Below are positions 45,190 through 57,235 of a stretch of 64,000 nucleotides of DNA, one piece after another. The position numbers were made by a program, and so were the translations under genes. Position 1 is the first letter of the stretch. Every line of letters starts with the position of its first letter. Under the pieces are notes generated by a model, which ran no database searches, was not told where the DNA came from, and worked only from the letters and a program-made list of their open reading frames with translations. Source of the DNA: Siphonodentalium dalli (taxonomy: Eukaryota; Mollusca; Scaphopoda; Gadilida; Siphonodentaliidae); NCBI GenBank assembly GCA_032622095.1, contig CP136064.1:172928310-172992309 (forward strand), in the 5' to 3' direction.

Positions 45190-47990
45190 GTTCAGGACAT
45201 CAAAGGCTCAAACCTAATTTGTTTTCCTCGACAGTGATAATTTTTTGCCGAACTTTACTATTACACACTTTTGTCTCTTCCTGTTATAAATACAAAACAA
45301 ATTTAAACACAACTCCATCGTGAAAACACTATACTGTAAACATTAAACCTAAACAACTATCATGTAAGCCTTCCATCATGATCAGTTAACCATGCACTTT
45401 TTCGGCTTCCCCATGTAGGCATATCTATGTGTAAGCTGAGATATAAAATGGATTAACTTACTGAATGCGAAATCGCTACATAATTTGTGGTTATGGTAAA
45501 ACCCATTTGGTCTGTCTTTCAATTCTTTTATTGTTTAGTCAGCTAACTATCGGTGAGAGCAAGTACAATTACATTGTTCTCCTTTTGTTTCACAAAAGGA
45601 GAACTTTTCTGAAAGTAAATTTATCTTCTCATGCACATGGTCAGTGGCTCAGTGGACACTGATCCCCAGTGACAAGGCACTGTTCATCGGAGTTACCATG
45701 GAAATATGCATGTTATAACTCAACCAATACGAATGCATGTGTGAGTGTAAATATTGTTCTATATCGTTTGTTCTAAATACTAAATGTCCTCAACGTTCCA
45801 GTTGTAGTAACATATACTATGACTTTATATAAACTCTTTTTACTTATGAGATTTTGTCTTTGATTACGAATTCCGTTGAGATTGAGTTTTTGACATGCGA
45901 ATCGATCCATACAACCTCAATCTCATTATGTGATTTTATATAAAGATGGATTAATACCAATATCCCGTCCGAGCTCTGAATAGGGCGTCCCATGTATCAC
46001 TATACACTGCCTCTTGTTTAGTGTTTACGACCTAGTGATCTGTGCAAGGTATCTTCAGAAGTGAGCGCTTCTATCTGTTGCCCTGGTGCCAATGAACGAT
46101 TAACACAGATGCGGGCATATATCTGCAGATTGTACACACCCAGTCTCAGGCCCGAGGAACAATGCAGAGGCCATTTATAAGCCTCGTATGTTGTTAGATC
46201 GTCTTATATAAGGCAAATATTGTATGCCATTCATCAGTGCAAGGCTTGGGTAAATGCGCCATTCATTACTGATTTAGCACTAAATCAGATGCATATGTGC
46301 ATGGTGTCGCATATACTGGAATCGTCTATGGGCCAACACGTTCCACGACACGGATAACTTTCTGTGGGCAGCATTTCTCGGTTGTTCACATGTGAATCGA
46401 CCCATTTAACCTCAATTTCTTTGTATGAACCTTTCTCAATGTCTATCGCTTCGAATGTCAACAGTATGCCATGCCGTCCTGGTTTATCTTTATAGACAAT
46501 GTCCTAGTTTGAGTGTCATAACATTTTTGAAGATTATCAATTGTAATGTTCATTTGCACCTTATCATTACCAATAGCTGATTCCATCATATGCATGCTGG
46601 GTGTGTTGATCACTCAATGGACTCAAAATTAGGAGAGACAATCACCATGCAGTTGTCAGCTTTAAACCTTATTTGTCGTTGGCGACGATAAGTTTTCAAA
46701 CGACTCTGTAGTCATTAGATATTGTTTTCATCTTGAGATTTAGGTAATCTCTTGTCATTAGTGGTATTTATATCTGTTTTCTTTCATTTGGGCATTTGGT
46801 ATTTACACCTGTCTGAAACCAGAAGTCGACATGTCGCCAGAGTCCAACTGACACAGTGACACTCCTCTAACCTTGCAAAATTTCAGACCAAAATATAGAA
46901 AAATAATGCTACTTTTGGCCTAAAAACAACAAATTCCCCACTAATTATTGATAGAGAAAATGAAAAAGTTAACATGGCCAATACCCCAACCCTCAGGCAT
47001 AGATATATACTATCACCGTCATTACACTAATTTTCAGTAAGCGCTCCTTCTCTCTCTTGTTGACGTCTCTGCTGCTATTAGTTGCCCCATCGTTCTCGAC
47101 GGAAACTTCCCACTACAAAAAGGGGGAAAGATAAAGCGAATAAATATCGTGTACATCCATTTCTTCAAAAGATCCGACATCATGTTTGATATCTTAGAGA
47201 ACTACTCTGTGTACGCTTTCTGTACCAGGTTAAGGTAGGGTAGGATATGATAATTTGATTCACAATATACACATGAAAATTACAAATACAAATATATATA
47301 TAATAGAATATATGCATGCATATTGTCATGTGTGATATAGTTATAAACGACTGTCTTCATACAACCCCTGAATGTAACAGATTAGGGGATTTAGACGGCC
47401 GAATTAATTGGATTGGTTTTGGGTTACGTTCATCGTGACTATATATTTCAATGATTAGGGCGATGAAACGAAAGGTGGTTCATCTGTACATACATGGTAT
47501 TTATAATGTAATGACTATTTTGCTACATATCCAAGTGTGGGTGGAACCGACCAGGTATAATTTGAGTGAGGTTTGGGGATGTTCTATTAACACAAGTGAT
47601 TGGCACAAAAAGGGAAACTTTAGATATTCATGAAAATTGCTGATCAGACTTGAATTGTAGGCGCAGCCATTTTCAACTTATCCCTGTATTCATCAATGTT
47701 ATTAGTTTTTAAGGATGGCGGATCTCTTTCCAGAACCTCCTATATATATAAATTCAGAGACATAAAAAAACACTTTGAGTCAGACAGACCAGTTAACCAG
47801 GGGCTCGGTCTGAAATGTGGATATATCTTTTAGAACGGCGTGCATGTTTTTCGATGGAAAATCTGTCTTAATTTAACACTATAATGTGAAATGTGTGCAA
47901 CACGAGATATTTCTCTTGTGTTTTATTGAGAGTAATACCTTAGGTGCGAGCATGACTTCAAAACAATAAGTTTTATAGAAATTATGTGGT
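45190..47990. other. Intron DNA, nothing recognised
   Basis: About 2.8 kb without a convincing gene. Contains a pair of related segments (GAGATTGAGTTTTTGACATG at ~45878 and a relative with AACCTCAATCTCATTATG at ~45914) that can pair. Confidence 0.35.
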
Positions 47991-48398
47991 TAGGGTACAT
48001 TTACACACTCGCAAATTTGCATGGCATTTTGTGCAGCCATATCGTCGTAGAAACCCCCTATGATGCAATACTATGAACGAGAACATGCATATAATATGCA
48101 TCGGTATCACAGCTAACTACGTGAGAAGTAAAATCTATATAGTTCCACGTGTAGCAATACTACCGAAATTTGCCTGTTAATACCATGCAATTATCTTGCA
48201 AAAATCAATCGTACAACTAATTTTGAATACTGTTAGTATAGCGCCATTACACGTAGAACTGCATATATATCCAATCTCATGCCTTTCGCGTTGGTAAATT
48301 TGCATTGTATATGAATGCTGGCACCATATATGGTATTACATGAGGAAATGCCTGCAAAAAATACCGTGCAAACATGCCAGTGTATGAACGGACCGTTA
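47991..48398. mobile_element. Foldback element, second full copy of the 8141-8556 family
   Basis: The left arm (GGGTACATTTACACACTCGC, TCGTCGTAGAAACCCCC, AATACTACCGAAATTTGCCT) and the right arm (GCCATTACACGTAGAACTGC, GCTGGCACCATATATGG, ACATGCCAGTGTATGAACGG) are inverted relative to each other. Block order is the same as at 8141-8556. Confidence 0.7.
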
Positions 48399-48811
48399 TG
48401 GTGGACACACACTTGTATGTCATTTTGGTATGTAAAATCCATGTGGTTTACACGGTGACACCAATCATTGATAGCATTAATCACCTGTGCGCGAGCGGTT
48501 CATCGTCAGCAAACCAGACCAGTGAGTAAATATAAGCGATTGTCAAATCGACTGAGAGTGACGACCGCCCACCCATTCGGTCTCCGGATTCGGGGTCTGT
48601 ATGGCATATTATATAGGGGAAGAATTTGTAAGTCAAAATTATCAAACTTTTGACACATGGTCAGATTTGGGACAAATATCTTACAAAACTCGGAGGATTA
48701 TGTTTTGCAAATAGGTTCATATTGGACCTAAGTATTCACAGATAGGTTCAGATTGGACTACAGTGAAAACACATTATAAAGAGCGTACATCTGGTAAGTC
48801 GATTTAGAAAT

Positions 48812-48934
48812 AAGTTCAATATGAGCTATATGTCGGGGTTAATGGACGACTTACTGGACATTCGTAAAGTAATTTATGAATGAATGTCCAGTATCGAGTC
48901 CATTATCCGACTTAAACAGTTTTAATATGAATTG
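48812..48934. repeat. Foldback hairpin, ~123 bp
   Basis: TATGTCGGGGTTAATGGACG and TTACTGGACATTC are mirrored by GAATGTCCAGTATCGAGTCC and ATTATCCGACTTAAAC. Confidence 0.7.
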
Positions 48935-50696
48935 TACGTGATGCGTAGTGGAGCAACCACGCATGATGTGCCTCAAATTTGCCTTTTTTTCGGCGACATA
49001 ACGCTAAGAATAATTTATGTAACATCACGCAGTGGTCACGACGGAGACGACATGCCAAATTGACAAGACGTGTCGTGGATTGTAAAATCTTGTCTGGATT
49101 ATCGTCATGAATTCGTCATTTTTCGTTTTCATTAAGCTGACCAACGAAGTTGGTCTAAATGAAATTAAAATAGACTTGAATCACATGTGAATTATTCGTA
49201 AGTTGTGAAGTAGTTACTTTAATTTTTATCGCGATGCTTCATTTCCAATTCCGCGTTTTTTTGGAATCTCCACACGGTTGCTAACCGGAAGTCAGGTGAC
49301 AATACCCGCGATCTTAAAAAATTACTGATGGATATAGAAAAGATTATATGACGTCATTCACCTGCCTTAGTTATAAGCACCCTTGGTGGTTGCTATAATA
49401 TACAAGTAGAAATTACATTGTTACAGATGGAAAAAAATCCGATAAATATCGATAAATGACTGAGACGTTTACAAACGTTTTTCTGGGGGAAAATAGTCCT
49501 TGGTTCACAGCAAAACCACGCCCCTTGACACGGCTCGTGCGAGTGGATTTGCACGTGGATTATCGCGGTAACAATTGTCCAGGCATATACAGCTGTCCAA
49601 TACAGTTGTGTTAAATTAAACTTATTTAAAATATTTGTTTTCGCTGTAAATATAACATATACTGTCGACGCAATTACCTGTATTTTGGGTACGGATGCAT
49701 TTTAGGATAGTTTTTGACTCGCGAATTATCAAAGTAATATCGTTCGGTGCAGAAGAACAGTACACTATTATCATGACGTGTTATGTTTGCATGTGATAGA
49801 TACAACTGGTATGAAAATTAACATGCAAACTTTTCTGATAAGGAATTGTATTACGTGGTATTAATAATCACTATGCAGATATGCAGATATTGTGGGCGGG
49901 TGTTAGAAGTGAACCATTTCTCGAATAGAGACCCCCTGTGAGAGTTCGTTGTGCATACATTGGGAGACATGGCCATTCTAGATTGCGAATGTCCACTTGT
50001 GGTATAAATCAGAGTATAAAATGCCCATTCGGAGAAATAGAAAGTCGAGGTAGAACAAAGGAGCTGGGTTTTAATTCAGGAGAACAGGCAAACGTTAATG
50101 ACATAATTGTCCCAATAGTGCATGTGGGTGGCTTTAAAAGATAAATATGCCCATGTGATGGCACCTTTAGGCTCCGTTAAAGACACGGGAGGCTTTAGTT
50201 GTCGAAAATATTCATATTTGTTCCAATCACCGTAAACAGAAAAACATTAAAACGCATACAGTTTCGTTAATATATACCATGACCATCGCGTAAACAGCAT
50301 GCTATCATAAAGACCTACTATATTTTACCTATGCAAAAGCCTGATTGTGTTACAGAAGACAGCACAGTGTTACTGGCTAATCACACACAAATGATATAAA
50401 CGCTCTTTATTAGTTTCATATCAGGAATTCAGCAACAAAGAACGCTCTTTATGTTTACCATCATAATATAAACAAACACCAGGAAAGTAACTTTTTATGC
50501 TTTTGTTTACATAACTATGGTCAAACATATGACAATAACATACTGTTTATGCGATATTTCTTATTTGTATACGGACAAAGTCTGTCTACATTTTAATATT
50601 CTTTCTGTTTGTGGCGGTTTTTGACCGGTGGAAATATTTTCACAGCATACCCACCGCCAAGGCCTCCGGTACCTTTAACACGATAACGGACGGGAA
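48935..50696. other. Intron DNA, nothing recognised
   Basis: Open frames such as 49938-50144 (+) have no recognisable domain. Confidence 0.35.
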
Positions 50697-50895
50697 AATG
50701 CTTATAAAACGCATATGTACCAAAGATAACTGCGCGAGATATGTAGTTCCACTCTCACGTCATTAGCTTTGGTAAAGATGAATTATATGTACGCATGTTG
50801 TCATTCATATGCTGGAACCATTTGGTTTTCTATGACAAATTCCAGCAAAAATTACCAGGCAATCTTGTCAGTGTGTGAGCGTACACTTAGGTGAA
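50697..50895. repeat. Single-arm copy of the 8141-8556 foldback family
   Basis: GTACCAAAGATAACTGCG, GTAGTTCCACTCTCACG, AGCTTTGGTAAAGATGAATT, TGCTGGAACCATTTGG, TTTTCTATGACAAATTCCAG, CAGTGTGTGAGCGTACAC. Confidence 0.6.
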
Positions 50896-51081
50896 TATTT
50901 TTCTCGATATGTTATGGCAATAAATTTTCTTATATCACCATTCTGTGTATTATTTACCCGGCTCTTCGATTTGCCATTCCGACTACAATTTCTTTTTACA
51001 TACAATGTAAGTTTGAATAAGAAAATTATCTCAGCATGCGCAGTTCAGTTGTGACGGTGATTCTCATCCATCTCAAACCGT

Positions 51082-51513
51082 TTAACCCTTTACCCAACAA
51101 ACCGGCCAAAAACGCCCAAATAAAGCTTCAACAGCCTAAAATATCTTCCGTCTGTCTCAATAACACCATACAAATATGGATATCATTGGAACCGGTTCAT
51201 CGACCACATTGTGATGGTTACTACTATGCCCTGTGCCAATGCATTCTCTTATATATGCGAGTCGACCATAGGTCGCCTCGCATATATAAGAGAATGCAAT
51301 GGCCTAAAAAAAACCTTTTTACCATTTTTTCTTACATTCTTTAAAAAAAATTAAATATTTTCTTACATTTTTTAACAATTTTTATAATATTTTATCATTT
51401 TTAATATGTGTTAAGCCAATGCATTCTCTTATATATGCGAGGCGACCTATGGTCGACTCGCATATATAAGAGAATGCATTGGCACAGGGCCTTTCTGTTG
51501 GGTAAAGGGTTAA
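51082..51513. mobile_element. piggyBac-like MITE with TTAA ends and 14-bp TIR
   Basis: TTAA then CCCTTTACCCAACA at 51086-51099, and TGTTGGGTAAAGGG then TTAA at the right (TIR 51496-51509, TTAA 51510-51513). TTAA target duplications and CCC-starting inverted ends are diagnostic for the piggyBac superfamily. Inside are two copies of a perfect hairpin (TTCTCTTATATATGCGAG ... CTCGCATATATAAGAGAA) at ~51240-51300 and ~51418-51482, themselves inverted, around an AT-rich core. No transposase. Confidence 0.85.
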
Positions 51514-51726
51514 ATAGTTTAGCCCTTTATTTACTAAAAGCCTATGGATTGGATGTTAGGGATATATGAGCAGACGACAGGCATACGAAAAGATAACAAA
51601 GGTGCAGAAAGATTCAAACTCATTGGCAGGAAACGTTCAGATAATAAGTTCAACAAACGGTCATCTATTATCTGAACATGTCCTAATGGAACTACTCATT
51701 AATGAGCATATTAAGTAAAGAATGTT

Positions 51727-51996
51727 TTAACCATTTCTATACTAAATGCTAATTGGTGAGTATATCCCTTAGGACATGTTCAGATAACAGTTCATCAAAG
51801 GTCGTTTGTTTAACTAATTATCTGAACATTTCCCTCATATGAATATGAATCATTCTGCTGTTGTATTATCTGTTTAGTGTCTGTCGTCTGCTTTTATTAC
51901 CTGAATACCCCCCCCCCCCCGCAATTAGTAATAGACCATTCCAAGATATAATGTAATAACAGAATGGAAGAATCCATTTAGTATAAAAAGGGTTAA
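51727..51996. mobile_element. TTAA-flanked MITE, copy 3 (270 bp)
   Basis: TTAA, then CCATTTCTATACTAAATGC at the left and ATTTAGTATAAAAAGGG then TTAA at the right, giving ~17-bp inverted ends. Shares TGTTCAGATAACAGTTC and TTATCTGAACATTTCCC with copies 1 and 2. A related hairpin without ends lies just left (51635-51685). It ends 208 bp from a transporter exon. Confidence 0.8.
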
Positions 51997-52203
51997 ACAG
52001 AAGGAAATATTACGCCTTTAGCAACTCCAATTGGAAATTTCAGACTGAGAAATCCCACCAGTCTGCAGCAGATGTGGCTTATTGTCAAGCATGTTGTAGT
52101 CGAATGGTTGTATGTGAATTTGGAAAGTAGAAGGTATGAACTCCCAAAATGACGGTGGATTCTCACTAAAGGCGACTAATACTGAGCTCGAAATTCTACT
52201 CAC

Positions 52204-52321
52204 GTATGTTGGGGGGTTGCTGAGCAAAACGCACCCTATTAATTGCATTGCGATGTAGCAACCTCCAAGCAGTAGAAACACTTTAGGTACTTTGTCCAAC
52301 AGACTTGCTTGGTCGAAATAG
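52204..52321 (-). CDS. MFS transporter exon (TM6), most upstream exon in the window
   Basis: A 118-bp exon with acceptor ATTTCATTGTAG at 52322 and donor GTGAGT at 52203. The first base is the third position of a codon begun in an exon outside the window. It then reads Y-F-D-Q-A-S-L-L-D-K-V-P-K, followed by the helix FLLLGGCYIAMQLIGCVLL and L-S-N-P-P-T-Y. The L-D-x-V-P-x-x-F-L-L-L-G-G-x-Y element and the L-L-S-N-P-P end are strongly typical of OFA/monocarboxylate-type MFS proteins at TM6, just before the central cytoplasmic loop. Missing upstream exons should encode TM1-TM5. No candidate for them was found between 52322 and 64000. Confidence 0.9.
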
Positions 52322-54469
52322 CTACAATGAAATATTAGGCGGGTTCAGATACACGTACATGTAGATTCTTGGCGTATATAACTGAAAGATATTGACTTTA
52401 TTATATGCTAAGCTATCGCGCTAAAAATTAAGAGTGATTCGGTACTAGATGAGTTAAGATCGCCTCGCAAGAACATTGAACTTTTCAGGTTGAAAAAATT
52501 GTGTGATAATTTATGTTATCCATTAAATTATTTTGTTAAACATACTATCCCTCAACCAATCTGTCTGAAATGGAACTATAGTTGTGCTTGGGTATACAAA
52601 TGTGCACCGTTTTTCTCTTTCGAGCCATGTGCCATGCGCCAACTGAGCGGGGCATATAATAAGCAGAACATCTACACTTTTTGGTTGGATAAGGTAATTA
52701 TCTCATTCGTGGTGACAAAAAAACGGGAATTTTTACTGCTATCACTCGTGAGATAATTCCCATATCCAACTTAAAAGTGTATATATCCTCTAGGCTCTGT
52801 ATACGTGAATTGCATGTCATGTGATGTTTACACCTGGGTATATGGAAATTCGGTGCACATCGCTTGTACAATGCTATACACAAATAAGTCCATTAAACTT
52901 CATAAAATGAAAATACCGTGCATTTATCATCTCAATTCCAACGTTGTTATAAATAGTAAATCTTCAGAAATGGGACACTTCTTAACATGAAATACGTAAG
53001 GCGAGTATAATGTGGTTATTTTGTGAGGATGTATCGAGCGTGGTCCTTGTGAGATACTACAAGTTTCTTCTATACCATGCATGCGATATATTGGAAACTG
53101 AAAGGTTATCGGCCACTCTTTTTGTCATATGCGCCCTTAGATTGAGAGACACATTCATAGACAATAATGTTAAGTTCCACCACTGTCCGATATTAGTGTG
53201 TTGAACAGGCATGTTGACTTTAATAATATATCAATAAGTGTGTACACACAAAAGCAACATATTACTAAATTCCACTTAAATACATGTCAAAAGTTCATCT
53301 TTATATCACCCACGCTACTACTTACACTGAAGATCTAAATTTGTCGAAAAAAGAGTTAAATACTTTATGCAACTTTATATATGCCAAGGGAAGGCATTAT
53401 ATATAACGTAACCATGGAACATATATCGCACCGAAATGAACAAATGACTCAGTTCGCATACATGTTTATTCACCATGAGGCATTAAAGATCATCCACTGG
53501 TATTCTCTTCCTGGCATGGTAAGCACTATACATTTGCCGTACTTCTGTAAAACGGCTCATTTTATATGATTTCTGTTAGTGTTTTTTCTCAAGAGTGTAT
53601 AAATATTGTATATCGGTATTCATGAATTTATCGATTTATACACGCGTGTACCAATTTCGTATACATACTTTTTGAGACTGAAATAAACCATATCCGTTTA
53701 ATGGAATTTAGTATGTCATATCTACGTCATTTCATCCCTAATTCATTACAGGCATCTGTGTTCTTACTTTGGTAGGTTTCGCGATCCATGCATAGAGTTA
53801 CGACTATACGTTTAGCTCGTAGACTTCGTACATTTCGTGTGGGGCCAAAAATTATGTTCGCAAAAATTTCGACGATAATCGGGGGGGGGGGGGTCTAGAA
53901 AACAAATTGCAGACACGCGGCCCACAAATGTTGTTTCCGACCTCAAGGTAGTAACACCCGCCTACTTGCAAAAAAGAATTGTTTTCCTCGTCAAAATTCG
54001 GGACCACCGTGCAATATCATATTTTATTATACGCCCAACAGTGAATTATAGAAAAAAACGCGTTTAGATAAATATCGATATCACCCAGAAGGGGATATAG
54101 AAGAATATACTTTCACACTAGCTTGCGCGTGCGACCGATTCACTTGCGAGTACCAATACTGTTTCCGCTTTGTACTATTGAAGAAGGTCAAGGTGAAAGA
54201 ACCCATTGTAATATTCTAAATTATATTATATTCACTGATACAGTTATAATTAAAATCTATTTTATGTTGAAATTCGACATATTTATGGCGGAAATAAAGG
54301 GGAAAATACGGGAACTTTATTTTTATATTCTGCGGATGGTGAAGTAGCATTGCGAGAACAGGCATCGATCAGCTGATGGCTTCAAAAATTATGCATCGAT
54401 TGAAGACGATTGTGATATCATTTAACGTCGTAAGTGGTGAATTTCTTTGGAAATGCGTATAATAAAAAG
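52322..54469. other. Probable transporter intron, nothing recognised
   Basis: Imperfect inverted text around 52660-52800 (ACACTTTTTGGTTGGATAAG ... TATCCAACTTAAAAGTGTAT) makes a foldback; a G run of 14 lies at ~53881. No exon seen. Confidence 0.4.
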
Positions 54470-54628
54470 AATATCTAGTGGTTTTTTTTAGTGGATACCG
54501 AAAAATACGTCATTCGTGACCGCGACAAATGTTTATTTTCGCTCGCGGCAAGCCGCTCGCGAAAATAAACATTTGTCTCGCTCACTCATGACATATTTTT
54601 CGATATCCACTCAAAAACACTAGATATC
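54470..54628. repeat. Palindromic MITE (~159 bp)
   Basis: ATATCTAGTGGTTTTTTTTA, GTGGATACCGAAAAATACGT and AAATGTTTATTTTCGC are mirrored by GCGAAAATAAACATTTGTC, ATATTTTTCGATATCCAC and AAAACACTAGATAT around a CGCGGCAAGCCGCTCGCG core. The right flank CCTCTATATCC matches that of 9986-10097. Confidence 0.85.
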
Positions 54629-55148
54629 CTCTATATCCTACCATACCATTTGGTCTCCACCATTATTATTGACTATTGGCAAAAATAAATGGCGTGAAAC
54701 AATTCTATCCCAATCTGCTTCTACCGTATTAATTATTTAATATAGGTACTTTATTATGTGAAACAAACTCTGTATAAACCTGCCAAAATACCAAATCTAA
54801 TCCCAACATAATTTTGAGCATGTTATCTGGTGTTATTCTTGTACAATCCAGTGTTAAAGCCAGGTGAATTTCAGGTCCATTTATTGGGTGTGAAATGGTA
54901 TTGTGTGTGTATTGTGTAAAATTGTGGGGATGATCGGATGTCCAGAGCCAGTCAGTATGATAGAAGCTATAGTTTGATGTCTGCAATGAAGAGGTGGCAC
55001 TATGGTATACATGGGTTTAGCCCCATGTTTACATTTTGTGTACGCTGTCAATCACGATGCACGGGGTTAATTGTTTACCGAGATAAAGCCATATTATGCC
55101 GATGAGGTTCCATGACAATGATAACTTAGCGAGGCCATGCCTTTATTA
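54629..55148. other. No supported gene
   Basis: A frame at 54729-54986 (-) has protein-like stretches (I-T-P-D-N-M-L-K-I-M-L-G-L-D-L) but no family or splice context. Confidence 0.25.
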
Positions 55149-56219
55149 TTAAAGTGATGTGAAACACCCCGGTAGGGTGATCAGATAGAAATGGAGAATA
55201 ATCTTGTTCAAAGTTATTATTTTTTACGAATATTAATCCAAATTGACAACACACATCGTCATTCATATGTATTAATTAAATGCAATGACTCTCGATGGCG
55301 AAATCGTTTGCGTTAGTTTATCGCCAATAATTGCGACCCGAATCTGATGCAAATATTTACAATTGAGCGTAGTTCATGCAGACGATGTTTTCCATGTAGT
55401 GGTATGGTCGATTTCTTTTTAATTTTCGGCGATGTTAGTAGAATGCTACATTCACCCCGTTGGCATAGCGCCTGAGTACTAACTTATAAGTTTCACGCAC
55501 CCGAACAAGTCCATAATATGTCTTTAATTGTTATCAGTCGTTGGACCCGATAACTGATTACAATTTTTTATATTTATACAACTTATTATATGTTATACCC
55601 AAGTTATTATAATAAAATTACAATTAGGCAATCTATCTTTTGCACGGTGCTCATGACAAGGTGTTGACCATGTTTCATGGTCAACATTCATGGGAAGATT
55701 GTTGGGCAGATTGAAATTCAAATATGAGCCAGTATGAGCGAAGGTTCTATTGCGTAAGTTATATTTGGCGGCGAAAGATGCGGTCGAAGTTACACCTGCG
55801 CATGCAATAGATAGGTTTCTTAACTGTTTTTATTTGTTTTAAGTGGCGATATAATTTGTTTTTTAAATTAAAGACATATTATGGACTTGTTCGCGTGCGT
55901 GAAGCTTAAGTATAAGTTAATACTCAGGCACTATGCCAATCTGGGGAATGTAGCATTCTACTAACATCGCCGAAAATTTAAAAGAAATCGACCATACCAC
56001 TCCATGGAAAACATCGTCTGAACTACGCTCAATTATAAATATGTACATCAGATTTGGGACGCAACTATTAGCGATAAACTAACGCAAACGATTTCGACTT
56101 TCGAGAGTCATTCCATTTAATTAATACATATGAATCACGATGTGTGTCTTCAATTTGTATTAATATTCGTAAAGATAATAACTTTGAGCAAGATTATTCT
56201 CCATTTCACATCACTTTAA
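55149..56219. mobile_element. TTAA long-arm foldback element, 1071 bp, ~380-bp arms
   Basis: TTAAAGTGATGTGAAACACC at the left and TTTCACATCACTTTAA at the right. Each arm carries the same series of blocks in opposite order (CAACACACATCGTCATTC, AATCGTTTGCGTTAGTTTAT, AATATTTACAATTGAGCG, GGTCGATTTCTTTTTAATTT, ACATAATATGTCTTTAA-like). The ~340-bp middle is unrelated and has no ORF. A solo arm lies at 26665-27041. Confidence 0.85.
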
Positions 56220-56600
56220 CCGTAGTCGTAACTCTGCCAGTGAGTTTTACGAAACCTCTCTATTAATCGATATAATGTATTTACCACTGGAAAATATCTC
56301 TCGGCTGGTGCTCCTGATTGATTCAACGTTCTACTTTAATTAAAGCAAGTTATGACCATGACAATGTGTATAACGATAATGACGCATCACTCAACGATCG
56401 ATTTCGTGTACAGCGAACGGATGTCATATGTTAAAGGGTGTTGTGAAGGCCACGACCTCGAGTTTCCTGTAATGAACTGAACGCGGTGAATGAACAGGAT
56501 GATCGGATTCATTGGCAACGACCATTATAAAAGGAAAGGTGATGATGTATTCACAACGGACCGGGCTAACTATATAAAATAATCACGAGTAAATTGCATG
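56220..56600. other. Unremarkable DNA
   Basis: No gene or repeat recognised. Confidence 0.35.
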
Positions 56601-57177
56601 TATGGATATATATATATCTCCTAAATATTTTGAAGACCTCTGTCTGTCTGTCTGTCTGTCTGTATGTATGTCATTTATACAAATCTACGATTCTCGACCG
56701 ATCGGGACGAAACTTGGTACGTGTGTGTAGTTTGACCAGGCGGTCGTCAACGTCGTATTGGCGAGCTCGTGTGGCGCCCGCTTCGCGCATGCGCAGACGA
56801 GATCTCGGAAACGGGTGGAGCTATCGACTTTAAATTTTCTATGTGAATGTATCTTGCCCCGGATACGAATTTTATCGGGTCGCTGTGCCCGTGTGACGCC
56901 AGCTTCGCGCATGCGCAGACGAGCTCTCGGAAACGGGTTGAGCTATCGACTTGAAATTTGATATGTGAATGTATCTTGCCCCGGATACGAAGTTTATCTG
57001 GTCGACGAGCCCGTGTGACGCCAGCTTCGCGCATGCGCAGACCAGATCTCGGAAACGGGTAGAGCTATCGACTTGAAATTTGGTTTTTGAATAGCCCGGA
57101 CAATGTCGGGCTGGGTAGAGCTATCGACTTGAAATTTGGTTTTTGAATAGCCCGGACAACGTCGGGCTCATCGGCTA
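56601..57177 (-). repeat. Modular repeat, type A, array in reverse orientation
   Basis: Starts at the tail (CCTAAATATTTTGAAGACCT, (CTGT)n), then three ~122-bp modules (GCGCATGCGCAGACGAG at ~56788, ~56910 and ~57032). Two head hairpins follow (AGCCCGGACAATGTCGGGCT; AGCCCGGACAACGTCGGGCT), ending CATCGGCTAG. The last ~60 bp before the head is duplicated. Confidence 0.85.
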
Positions 57178-57227
<50 letters not shown>

Positions 57228-57235
57228 TATATATA
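57178..57235. repeat. (AT)n microsatellite
   Basis: Nearly pure TA repeat joining two oppositely oriented modular repeats. Confidence 0.95.

Noticed and set aside
54729-54986. 85-codon minus-strand frame considered as an upstream transporter exon
   Set aside because: No MFS motif, and the phase and position do not fit the exon at 52204-52321.
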